DNA of 64,000 nt from Myxococcales bacterium (GTDB lineage: Bacteria > Myxococcota_A > Polyangia > Polyangiales > Houyiibacteriaceae): NCBI GenBank assembly GCA_019637115.1, contig JAHBWH010000016.1:1-64000 (forward strand). The letters run 5' to 3'. The translations under genes were made by a program, and so were the position numbers. This document shows, piece after piece, positions 25,462-34,077 of this stretch. The notes under the pieces were generated by a model. That model ran no database searches, was not told the origin of the DNA, and saw only the letters and a list, made by a program, of their open reading frames with translations. Position 1 is the first letter of the stretch. Every line of letters starts with the position of its first letter.

Positions 25462-25477
25462 TCCCCTCGATGGGGGA
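25462..25477. promoter_or_regulatory. Palindromic operator TCCCC-N6-GGGGA, site 4
   Basis: TCCCC-TCGATG-GGGGA, perfect arms, ending 16 nt before the activator start codon, where binding would also block expression of the activator itself (autoregulation, inferred). Confidence 0.6.
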
Positions 25478-25493
25478 GAGGCGGGAGAAGCCG

Positions 25494-26837
25494 ATGAACG
25501 AGCGGAGCGTCGTCGCGGTGGGCGTGATCGCCCCACCGATCCTCGCGCACCTGCGCTTCCGTGGGGTCGCGCTCCGCGACGCCCGCACGATGGAGGAGGC
25601 GCTCGACGCGAGCCATGACCTGGTGCTCCTCGGCTCGCCGCTCGCGAGCTCGGTCGGCGCCGTGACCTGGGTCGAGCGTTTTCGTGAACGCGACGAGGTC
25701 ACGCCGATCTTCGTCGTGGGCGACGACGCGAGCGTCGAGGCCGTGCTCCGCGAGCGGCAGCTCCCTCGGGTCGAGGCGTTCCCCGAGCGCACGGAGCCGA
25801 GCGCGATCGTCGCCGCCTGGGAGGCGCTGCGCGAGGCGACCCCGGACGAGCCGGCGCGCTCGATCGACGAGGCGTCGCTCGCCGCGTTGGTGGGCGACTC
25901 GCCGGGGATCGTGAAGGTGCGCGCGCTGCTCTCGCGACTCGCGGAGCGGAGCGCCGCGGCGCCGACGGTGCTCTTCACGGGCGAGACGGGGGTGGGCAAG
26001 GGCCTCGTCGCGCGTGCGCTCCATTACGCCGGCGGGCGGCGAGAGGCCCCCTTCATCGACGTGAACTGCGCCGCGATCCCCGCGAGCCTCATCGAGAGCG
26101 AGCTCTTCGGCCACGCCCGGGGGACCTTCACCGGCGCCGGAGGGGATCGTCCGGGCCTCTTCGAGACGGCGCACGGGGGCACGCTCTTCCTCGACGAGAT
26201 CGGCTCGATGCCGCTGCCGCTCCAGAGCGTGCTCCTGAAGGTCATCGACGAGAAGCGAGTCCGTCGGCTCGGCGATCGGGTCGGTCGCGCGATCGACGTC
26301 CAGATCTTCGCCGCGACCCACGAGGACCTGACCGAGGCGGTCCGAAATGGCCGGTTTCGTGCCGATCTCTTGCATCGGCTCGACGTCGTGCGGGTGGCCC
26401 TCCCGCCCCTCCGCGAGCGAGGCGAGGATCGTGTGATGCTGGCGGAGGCGTTCCTGGAGGCGGCCTGCCGGAGCTACGGGCTACCGCGCCGCGTGCTCGC
26501 CGAGGACGCCAAGGAGGCGCTGCGGGTGCACGAGTTCCCAGGCAACGTGCGCGAGCTGAGGAACGTCATCGAGCGCGCTGTCTTGCTCGAGGCCGAGCTC
26601 GAGGTCCGCGCGGAGCACCTCGCGCTCCCGGCGCAGACCCGCGTGGCGGTGGAGGCGATGGGGGACGAGCTGCAGGTCGTGCTGCCGAACGCGAGCTTCT
26701 CGCTCGAGGCGCTCGAGGCGGCGACGCTGCGGGCCGCCCTCGCGAAGCACGCCGGCAACGTCTCCCGCGCGGCCCGCTACCTCCGCATCGGCCGGCAGAA
26801 GCTGCTCTACCGGATGCGAAAGCACGGGCTTCGGTAA
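25494..26837 (+). CDS. Sigma-54-dependent activator (NtrC family) with degenerate receiver
   Basis: 447 residues. Residues 1-~115 resemble a receiver but the acceptor Asp position reads LLGSPL, so phosphorylation is unlikely. The AAA+ domain (~130-370) has Walker A GETGVGKG near 163, a sigma-54 contact loop reading GTFTGA rather than the usual GAFTGA near 210, Walker B LFLDEIG, and an arginine-finger region FRADLLHRL. A Fis-type helix-turn-helix closes the protein (~405-445). Start at ATG 25494 just after operator site 4. It is divergent from a cytochrome gene with a sigma-54 promoter and is the likely ligand of the TCCCC-N6-GGGGA sites. Confidence 0.93.
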   Translation: MNERSVVAVGVIAPPILAHLRFRGVALRDARTMEEALDASHDLVLLGSPLASSVGAVTWVERFRERDEVTPIFVVGDDASVEAVLRERQLPRVEAFPERTEPSAIVAAWEALREATPDEPARSIDEASLAALVGDSPGIVKVRALLSRLAERSAAAPTVLFTGETGVGKGLVARALHYAGGRREAPFIDVNCAAIPASLIESELFGHARGTFTGAGGDRPGLFETAHGGTLFLDEIGSMPLPLQSVLLKVIDEKRVRRLGDRVGRAIDVQIFAATHEDLTEAVRNGRFRADLLHRLDVVRVALPPLRERGEDRVMLAEAFLEAACRSYGLPRRVLAEDAKEALRVHEFPGNVRELRNVIERAVLLEAELEVRAEHLALPAQTRVAVEAMGDELQVVLPNASFSLEALEAATLRAALAKHAGNVSRAARYLRIGRQKLLYRMRKHGLR

Positions 26838-26883
26838 AAAACGTCCAGCAGTCCCCTGTCCCTGTCCCTGCACCTGCCCGTGC

Positions 26884-28773
26884 TCAGCGACGCCGCCGGG
26901 CCCGCGCGATCGCCGCGACCTCGTCCGCGATTCGGCCCGTGAAGGGCGCCGCGATCGGGCGGCCCGTCTCGACGATGATCTCGATCGCCTCGCTCGGCGT
27001 CAGCGTCGGGCGCACCGCGTAGAGCTTGGCCGCCAGGTTCGCGACGTTGGGCGACGCCATGCTCGTGCCCGAGAGGGGCACCGTCGCGCCGTCGGGGACG
27101 AGGCTCGGCACCTCGACGCCGAAGTCGAAGATGCGCACGCGCTCGGCGTTCGAGTTCGTGAACGTCGCCCAATCTCCGAAGCGGTCGACCGCGCCGACGA
27201 CGAGCAGGTTCGGTGCCTCGAGGCTCGCCGGGACGTCGCCGTACTCGACGACGTCGCGGTTCGAGTTGCCCGCGGCCACCACGAAGAGGGTGTTCGGGCA
27301 CGCCGCGAAGACGTTCGCCCACGTCTGCGCGCGGTGCGCGTGCACCTCGCGCGCGCGCGCCATCACCGCGGCGTCGTCCGCGTAGCGATCCCGCTCGTGA
27401 CGGAGCTGCGAAGCCACGTAGTCCTCGCCGAAGCCGAGGCTGGCGTTCACGACGCGGATCTCGTGAGCGTTGATGAAGGCGGCGATCGCCTCGACGTTCG
27501 CGCGCTCCTCCGCGAGCTCCTCGTCGGTCGGGCCACGGTGGTGATAGATGCGCGACTCGCCCGCCCACGCCGAACGGAAGATCGCCATCCGCGCCTGCGG
27601 CACGCCCGCGAGCATGATCCCCGCGACGTGGGTGCCGTGCGCCCACTCCCCGACGGCGTCGAGGTTCTTCTCGAGCTCCACGAGCTGATCCGGATCCGTG
27701 ACCGAGCGCATCAGCGCGAGGACGCGCTGCGCGGGCTCGGACGACGCGAGCCCGGCGCGCAGGTCCATGATGCCCTGCAAGAAGGGCCCGTACTCGCGCA
27801 CCACGTCCTCGCCCGGGTCGAAGAGCAGCGCCATGTGGCTCGTCTCGCCGATGTCCTGCACCACGCCGTGGACGTCGTCGATCAGGCGATTGCCGTCGTC
27901 ATCGGCGCCGTTCGGCTGCTCGCCGGGGTTCGTGAAGAGCTGGCGCTCGAAGAGCGCGGGGTTCGTGCCGACGTCCCAGACGGCCACGCGGACCTCGCGG
28001 GCGTCGCGCGCGCGGGTGAGGTCCACCGTGGGGAAGTTGTAGGGGCGCGGCGCCGGTCGCGCGTCGTGCTCGGTCCGGACGAGCTCGATCGCGGCGAGAA
28101 AACGCGCGCGGTTTTCGATGATCGAGGGCAGGATCTGCTCGTAGAAGAGCGCGCTGCCCGCGGTCTCGAGCGAGACCATCTGCCGGCGGATCTGGCCGAG
28201 CTGCGCGCTCGCTTGCTCGGGCGCTTGGAAGAGTTGGAAGAGCACCGTGCTCGCGCCGAAGCGGGTCCGCGGCTGCTCGCGGAAGACCGCCGCGATCGCG
28301 GCCTCCGCGGCCGACTCGTCGTCGGCGTGGCGGCGTCGCGCGATCTCCGCCAGGTAGGTGTTGCCCGCGTAGGCGCTGTTGCGGTTCGCGGCGCGGTGGC
28401 GCACGAGGCGGACGAGCTTCTCGGCGCGGTCGAGGTTGCCCCCGGCGAGCGCAGCGGCAGCGAGATCGAAGAGGCGCTCCACCGCCTTGCCGGTCAGCGC
28501 GGGAGCTTCGTCGGGGCTCTCGAGCCACGCGCCGAGCGACTGCGGCTCGGTGCCCGGCTGCGCGCCGACGAGGCGCTCGAACGCGCGCTCGGCCACGAAG
28601 TCGCGGAGCGCGGCGCCCTCCAGGCGCGCCCACGGATCCGCGGGGGTCTCGGGCTCGGGCGCTTCGGCGACGGGGGCCTCGGGCGGCGGGGGAGGCGCCT
28701 CGACGGGCGGGGGGAGCGGCGAGCCGCCGCACGCGAGCGTGAGCACGATCGAGGAGAGCAAGGCGATGCGCAT
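26884..28773 (-). CDS. Subtilisin-family (S8) serine protease lipoprotein
   Basis: 629 residues. The signal ends in a lipobox-like TLAC, followed by a Pro/Glu-rich linker and ~220 residues of helical, unassigned N-terminal domain. The S8 domain shows the Asp in VAVWDVGTNP (near residue 265), the His in AHGTHVAGI (near 378) and the nucleophile Ser in GTSMASPNVA (near 570). Long insertions separate Asp and His. It should be a membrane-anchored extracytoplasmic protease, perhaps in predation or envelope turnover. It converges on the activator gene with 46 nt between, and is divergent from the AsmA-like gene. Confidence 0.9.
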   Translation of the reverse strand: MRIALLSSIVLTLACGGSPLPPPVEAPPPPPEAPVAEAPEPETPADPWARLEGAALRDFVAERAFERLVGAQPGTEPQSLGAWLESPDEAPALTGKAVERLFDLAAAALAGGNLDRAEKLVRLVRHRAANRNSAYAGNTYLAEIARRRHADDESAAEAAIAAVFREQPRTRFGASTVLFQLFQAPEQASAQLGQIRRQMVSLETAGSALFYEQILPSIIENRARFLAAIELVRTEHDARPAPRPYNFPTVDLTRARDAREVRVAVWDVGTNPALFERQLFTNPGEQPNGADDDGNRLIDDVHGVVQDIGETSHMALLFDPGEDVVREYGPFLQGIMDLRAGLASSEPAQRVLALMRSVTDPDQLVELEKNLDAVGEWAHGTHVAGIMLAGVPQARMAIFRSAWAGESRIYHHRGPTDEELAEERANVEAIAAFINAHEIRVVNASLGFGEDYVASQLRHERDRYADDAAVMARAREVHAHRAQTWANVFAACPNTLFVVAAGNSNRDVVEYGDVPASLEAPNLLVVGAVDRFGDWATFTNSNAERVRIFDFGVEVPSLVPDGATVPLSGTSMASPNVANLAAKLYAVRPTLTPSEAIEIIVETGRPIAAPFTGRIADEVAAIARARRRR

Positions 28774-28873
28774 GAGGGCGGCATAGTGCCTGACCTCGGA
28801 CGAGGCCACCCGAGTCCCGGCTCGATCGGGCGAGGCCGCTTCATGCGTCGTCGTCGCGGCGGCCACTCGAGCG

Positions 28874-31800
28874 GTGCGATCCTCACGTGATCGTGCGAAG
28901 CTTCCTCGCGACGTGGACGAGCGCACACCGCCGGAGCCCTCCGACGCGAAGCCCGCACCCCGACCTCGTCGCGCGCGCCGCTGGCTTCGGCGCGTGGCGT
29001 GGTGGGGACTCGGCCTCGTCGCGCTGCTCGCGCTGCTCACGATCGTCGCGCTCCACCTGATCGAGTCCGAGCGCGGGCGGCGCCTCGTCCGCGAGCTCGC
29101 CGCCGACGAGGGCCTCGCGCTCGACTATCGGCAGCTCGAGCTCAGCCCTGCGTCGGGCCGCTTCGCCCTCGTCGGATTGACCCTGGAGATGCCCGAACCG
29201 TGCCGCGCGCTCGGCGACGACTGGCTCGCCATCGCGCGGGTCGAGGCCGAGGGGTCGGCGGGCGCGCTGCTGACGGGCAAGCTGCACATCGGGCGCGTGC
29301 TCGTCGAAGGCGTCCGCGCGCGGCTCGTCGTGGACGACGAAGGGCGAGACTGCGTCGCGCTCGCGCTCGAGGGCCTCCTCGGGGAGGAGGCTCCACCCCC
29401 CGACGACGAGGCGACGCCACTCTCGCGGCTCCTCGCCGACCTCGAGCTACCGATGGGGCTCACGGTCGACGAGGTGATCGTCCGCGACGTCCGCGTCGAG
29501 CTCGTGGATCGGCGCGAGCGCGTGGAGGCCTCGCTGGACGGACTCGAGCTGCGCGCGTCGCTGCGGAGCGAGGGGGGCCTGGTCGCCGAGGTCGCGATCG
29601 CGTCTCCCGAGCGCGCGTCGGGGACCGAGCTGCGCGTCGTCGTCGGCCCCGAGGGCGCGGAGGCGCAGCGCTACGACGCCGATCTGCGCTTCGCGCACGC
29701 AGCCCGCGTCGAGGGCGCGTCGATCACGCTCACCAGCGAGACCTCGCTCGAGCGCCTCGCGCTCGGCGCCGAGCTCGAGCCCTTCGCGCGCATGCTCGCC
29801 CTCGGCGGCGACCACTCGGACGACGGGCGCGCCGACGACGCGGCGAGGACGGGCGACGGGCGCGCCGACGACACGCCGAGGACGGGCGACGGGCGCGCCG
29901 ACGACGCGGCGAGGACGGGCGACGGGCGCGCCGACGACGCGCCGAGGATGGGCGAGGGGGGCGTCGCGCTCGGTCGGGCGCTCGGGCTCCCGCGTGCGCT
30001 CCTCGCCCTCGAGGCCCGCGCCGACTTCGTCCCCGACGAGGCGCGCGTCGACGCGCAGCTCGTCCGCCTCGCGCTCCTCGGGGACGTCGCCGAGGCGTCG
30101 CTCGACGCCGCGCTCCACGACGACGCGCCACTCCCTGCCCTCGGGCGGGGGCACGCGCGCTTCGACCTCGCCCCACTCGTCGCGCTCCTTCCTCCGGAGC
30201 TCGGCGTCGTCGCCGAGGGCGTGCGTGGGCGGGTCGACGTCACGCCGAGCGGCGAGGACGCCAGCGACGCGCTTCGCGCCGCGCATGTCTCGCTCTCCGC
30301 AGGCGCGGCGCGGGTCGTGCTCCCCGACGGACTCGCCGAGCTATATGGGCTGACCCTCGGGCTCGAGGGCGACGTCGAGCCCTCCAGCGCGCGGTTTCGC
30401 GCTGACGTGGCCTTGCCGCAGCTCAGCGCGCGCGCCGAGGGGGCGACGCTCGCGCTGCGGGAGCTGACCTTCGGGATCGGCTCGGAGCGGTTGGCGATGC
30501 GCGCCGACGTGCCCGACGCGGCGCTCCCCTTCGAGGGCGCGCTGGCGGCGGAGCTGCGGCTCGCGGGGCTCCGGGCGAGCGCCGAGGGCGCCGATCTAGC
30601 TCTCGAGTCGTTGGCCCTCGAGGCGGCGCTGCCGGCGCAGCCCGACCAGAGCGTTTCGCTTTCGCCGACCGTACGCGTCGCCCTCGGCGAGCTCGACGCG
30701 CGGGCGCCGGGCGCGTCGGTCCGGTGGCCCTCGGCCACGGTCGAGCTCTCGGCGCGGGAGCTCCGCCGCGCCTCCGGCGTCGTGCCCGTCGAGGGCCACG
30801 TGGACGCCCGCCTGCGCGCGCCCCAGGTCGAGGCACGCGCGGGCGCGGAGAGAGTCTCCGCCGAGGCGCTCGACGTCTCGCTCAGCGGCCGTCTGGGCGC
30901 GGACCCCGCGCTCGACGTCACCACGCGCGCGCGAGCGCTGCGCGCCGCGGGCGCCGGGCCCGCGGTCGAGGTGCGCGCGCTCGATCTGCGCGCCGGGCTC
31001 TCCAATGTCGCGCTCGACGAGCGCGACCTGCCGAGGAGCCGCGCGACGCTCTCGCTCGAGACGCGCACCGAGCGCGTGGGCTTGCGCGACGCGGGGCAGC
31101 ACGTGATCGCGGCGGGGCTCGGCTTCACGCTCCGCGGTCGCTACGCGGGCGCCGCCCCGTCGTCGCTGAGCGGGACCGTGCCGCTCGGCGGCCTGCGCGT
31201 CCTCTCCGCCGGACAGCCCGAGCTCGCGCTCCCGGGCGGGACGCTCTCGTTCGAGGTCGGCGACCTGCGCGTGAACCCCGACGTCCCGCTCCGCTCGTCG
31301 GCCACCCTGCGGGTCCGAGGGCGGCTCGCGTCCGCCTATACCCTCGATGTCGGCGCGCGCCTCGCGGACGGCGCCGCCGAGGCCGACGCGCACCTCCACG
31401 TCGCGCCGCTCGGCGCCCTCGGCGCGCTCGTCGAGCTGCCCGAGAGCGTTCGGCTCGCCGAGGGGACGCTCGATCTCCGCGCTCGCGGTCGCTACGGCGC
31501 GCTCGAGAGCGCGGACCCCAGCCTGAGCCATCACCTGGAGCTGGTCGTCGAACGAATCGGTGTGCGTGAGGAGGGCGCCGACCTCCACCTGCCGCGGGTG
31601 GCGCTCACGGTGGACCACCAAGGTCGCGGCGCGAGCCACGAGGCGCAGCTTCGTCTCCGCGTGGCGTCTCCTCGGCTGAACGACGAGACGCTGTCCGGGG
31701 AGCTCACGCTGCGCGCCGACGCGCGCCTCGACGGGGCGGCGCAGCGCGCGCACGTGGAGGTTCGCGCGGCGGGGCTCGGCGAGCTCGAGCTGGAGGCGAC

Positions 31801-33445
31801 CCTCGACGCCCACGGTGAAGCGGGAGGGCGCGTGCGGCACACCGAGCGCGTGATCACGAGGGGCCTCGACGGGCTGACCGCCCTCCTCCCGCCGAGCGTT
31901 CGTGCGGGGCTCGACGTCGACCTCGCGCGCATCGGCGTCGAGATCGAGGGGGGAGGCACGCTCGACCACGTGGTCGACCTGCGAGCGGGTGGGGTCGATC
32001 CCGCGCTCGCTCGGGAGGCCGCCTTCGAGCAAGAGCTCCGCGCCCACGTCACCGGCGTGCGCTACGCGCCCGAAGGGCTGAAGGTCGAGGTGCCCGAGAC
32101 GCGCTTCGAGCTGCGGGCGCGGGGCGACGTCGCGCGCGTCGTCGCCGAGGTCGACCTCCACGTGCCGCTCGTCGACGTGGAGGACTCGCTGCATCACGTC
32201 ACGTTGCACGGCGCCGAGCAGCAGCTCCGCTTCGAGTCTAGGGGCCCCCTCGAGGACGCCCACTTCGACGTGCACGTCGACGCGCAGCTCGCGCGCGTCG
32301 AGCAGGACTTCTCGCCCGTCTACCCGATGGAGCAGGTCGTGCTCGGCATCGACTTCGGCATGAGCGGCCTCGACGCCATGGAGCTCCGACGGCTCGAGCT
32401 CGTGAACGCGCGCGCCGGGACGCGCCTCGAGCTCTCGAAGACGCTCACGCGCTCGCGGGCGGTCGAGGTCGATCTCGCCGCGAGCGCCGACGGTTTGCCG
32501 GCGGACCTCGCGACGAACGGAGACGGTCCGGCGCGTCGCGCGGCGCGCGGCGGTGAGCACCTCGTGCTCCGCGGGCAGCTCACACAGGATCTGAGCCGAC
32601 TCGACGCGGCGCCCGATGCGCTCCGAGCGCGGGGGCGCGTGAGCGTGCCTTTCACCCTCGAGTCGGGGGACGGATCGCTCTTCCGCGCTCACGCGACGAT
32701 GCGGCTCGAGGACGTGAACGTCGAGCTCCCCGAGCTCGGCGTCGTGCTGGAGGGCGTACGCGCGAACGTGCCTGTCGAGGAGGCCTTCGAGTGGACGAGC
32801 GACGGGAGCGTCCATCTGGTGGCGAACACCGAGCGCAACCCCTTCGCCCGCGTCCGCTACCAGGATCTCCAACCCTTCTTGTCGTCCGAGAACTTTCTCG
32901 AGGTCGCGCGCGTGCGCGTCGGCGAGATCGAGCTCGGTCCCATCGTCGGCAGCCTGGTCGTCGATCGAAACGTCTTCGCCGTGCACGGGATCCGCATCGA
33001 GCGGGGGGAGGCGATCATCTCGGGACAGCTCCTCGTCGACTACCTGCCGGGGGCCGAGCGGGTGCAGTTTCGGGGCAACGTCACGGGGCTGCGCACGCGG
33101 AACTCGAACTCGCCCCTCGACGCGAACGCCGCCGTCGTCTTCACCCCATCGCGCCTCGAGCTCGACGGACGCATCCAGATCGTCCGCGTCACCACGAGCC
33201 ATCTCCGGGGCTTGCTGGACCTCGTCGATCCCTTCCGAGAGGATCCTTCGCTCAACAGCCTGCGCAGCGCGCTCCGCTTCGGTCACCCGAGGCGGGTCAC
33301 CATCAACCTCTCCCAGGGCCTCATGTCGCTCGACGTGAAGATGGGCGGGGTGCTCGGGTCGCTCATCAACATCAGCGAGATCCGGGGCATTGCCCTCGGT
33401 CCTTTCATGAACCGCCACGTCGCACCGCTCCTGCCGGAGCTCTGA
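28874..33445 (+). CDS. Very large AsmA/TamB-like envelope protein
   Basis: Up to 1523 residues: a short basic cytoplasmic tail, one transmembrane helix (WWGLGLVALLALLTIVAL, ~residues 43-60), then a periplasmic body of repeated short beta strands rich in Leu/Val/Arg/Ala, as in AsmA, TamB and YdbH proteins that bridge inner and outer membranes for lipid transport. An 11-residue repeat (DGRADDAARTG, four copies, ~317-360) interrupts the body. The start is uncertain: GTG at 28874 or 28913, with no ATG or good ribosome site. It leads an operon with a lipoprotein 2 nt downstream, similar in outline to ydbH-ynbE-ydbL (inference from arrangement only). Confidence 0.75.
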   Translation: MRSSRDRAKLPRDVDERTPPEPSDAKPAPRPRRARRWLRRVAWWGLGLVALLALLTIVALHLIESERGRRLVRELAADEGLALDYRQLELSPASGRFALVGLTLEMPEPCRALGDDWLAIARVEAEGSAGALLTGKLHIGRVLVEGVRARLVVDDEGRDCVALALEGLLGEEAPPPDDEATPLSRLLADLELPMGLTVDEVIVRDVRVELVDRRERVEASLDGLELRASLRSEGGLVAEVAIASPERASGTELRVVVGPEGAEAQRYDADLRFAHAARVEGASITLTSETSLERLALGAELEPFARMLALGGDHSDDGRADDAARTGDGRADDTPRTGDGRADDAARTGDGRADDAPRMGEGGVALGRALGLPRALLALEARADFVPDEARVDAQLVRLALLGDVAEASLDAALHDDAPLPALGRGHARFDLAPLVALLPPELGVVAEGVRGRVDVTPSGEDASDALRAAHVSLSAGAARVVLPDGLAELYGLTLGLEGDVEPSSARFRADVALPQLSARAEGATLALRELTFGIGSERLAMRADVPDAALPFEGALAAELRLAGLRASAEGADLALESLALEAALPAQPDQSVSLSPTVRVALGELDARAPGASVRWPSATVELSARELRRASGVVPVEGHVDARLRAPQVEARAGAERVSAEALDVSLSGRLGADPALDVTTRARALRAAGAGPAVEVRALDLRAGLSNVALDERDLPRSRATLSLETRTERVGLRDAGQHVIAAGLGFTLRGRYAGAAPSSLSGTVPLGGLRVLSAGQPELALPGGTLSFEVGDLRVNPDVPLRSSATLRVRGRLASAYTLDVGARLADGAAEADAHLHVAPLGALGALVELPESVRLAEGTLDLRARGRYGALESADPSLSHHLELVVERIGVREEGADLHLPRVALTVDHQGRGASHEAQLRLRVASPRLNDETLSGELTLRADARLDGAAQRAHVEVRAAGLGELELEATLDAHGEAGGRVRHTERVITRGLDGLTALLPPSVRAGLDVDLARIGVEIEGGGTLDHVVDLRAGGVDPALAREAAFEQELRAHVTGVRYAPEGLKVEVPETRFELRARGDVARVVAEVDLHVPLVDVEDSLHHVTLHGAEQQLRFESRGPLEDAHFDVHVDAQLARVEQDFSPVYPMEQVVLGIDFGMSGLDAMELRRLELVNARAGTRLELSKTLTRSRAVEVDLAASADGLPADLATNGDGPARRAARGGEHLVLRGQLTQDLSRLDAAPDALRARGRVSVPFTLESGDGSLFRAHATMRLEDVNVELPELGVVLEGVRANVPVEEAFEWTSDGSVHLVANTERNPFARVRYQDLQPFLSSENFLEVARVRVGEIELGPIVGSLVVDRNVFAVHGIRIERGEAIISGQLLVDYLPGAERVQFRGNVTGLRTRNSNSPLDANAAVVFTPSRLELDGRIQIVRVTTSHLRGLLDLVDPFREDPSLNSLRSALRFGHPRRVTINLSQGLMSLDVKMGGVLGSLINISEIRGIALGPFMNRHVAPLLPEL
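29822..29953 (+). repeat. 33-bp in-frame tandem repeat (4 copies)
   Basis: Four near-identical 33-bp units encode DGRADDAARTG and close variants inside the AsmA-like protein. The exact multiple of three preserves the frame; copy number could vary between strains. Confidence 0.85.
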
Positions 33446-33447
33446 CC

Positions 33448-34077
33448 ATGCCGATCTCCCGAGTCTCTCTCCGAAAACCCTCGCGATCCACCAGGCGCAG
33501 GCTGGGCCGCCGCCCGCCCGCGACGGCCACTCTCTCGGTGACCCTCGCCGTGTTCGGCGCAGTCGGCTGCATCTCGGCGCCGGACGTCGTCTTGCTCGAC
33601 CGCAAGACGGTGCTCGAAGAGCTGGCGAGCGGCGAGCTGCACCCGCTCGAGAACGATCTACGCGACGAGGCGATCGTCCCCAGGGGCGTGGACTTCACTC
33701 GTGCGCAGCTCCGCGAAGCGGGCGCCGACACCTCGGCGGGAACGCTCAGCCGAGTGGTGCAGATCCACGCGCTCCTGCGGACCGAGACCGAGTATCTCGA
33801 CGAGCTCCTCGTGATGCGTTGCGTGGGGGAGGGCCGCACGGGGTTGCTCGTGGAGACGCCGCGGAGCTGCACCACGCGGGTCAGCCAGACGCGCACGAGC
33901 GCCGCCGTGCAGCGCGTCAACCGCGCCAGGCGACAGCTCTGGCGATACCTCCGCGAGCAGCGACCGGGTGTGAGCGAGGAGGAGATCCGCGGCACCTGGC
34001 GTCGGCACCACCTCGCGTCGGTGGTCTGCGGCGGGCAGATCGAGACCGAAGGGGGCTGGGAGGTGAAGCGGTGCTGA
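33448..34077 (+). CDS. Small lipoprotein of the AsmA-like operon
   Basis: 209 residues. A long Arg-rich N-terminus precedes a hydrophobic stretch ending AVGC, a probable lipobox. The mature part is Arg/Glu/Leu-rich and mostly helical with four Cys near the C-terminal half; no family recognised. Start ATG 33448 lies 2 nt after the stop of the AsmA-like gene, and its 3' end overlaps the next gene by 7 nt, so all three are co-translated. It may be the outer-membrane partner of the AsmA-like bridge (inference). Confidence 0.75.
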   Translation: MPISRVSLRKPSRSTRRRLGRRPPATATLSVTLAVFGAVGCISAPDVVLLDRKTVLEELASGELHPLENDLRDEAIVPRGVDFTRAQLREAGADTSAGTLSRVVQIHALLRTETEYLDELLVMRCVGEGRTGLLVETPRSCTTRVSQTRTSAAVQRVNRARRQLWRYLREQRPGVSEEEIRGTWRRHHLASVVCGGQIETEGGWEVKRC

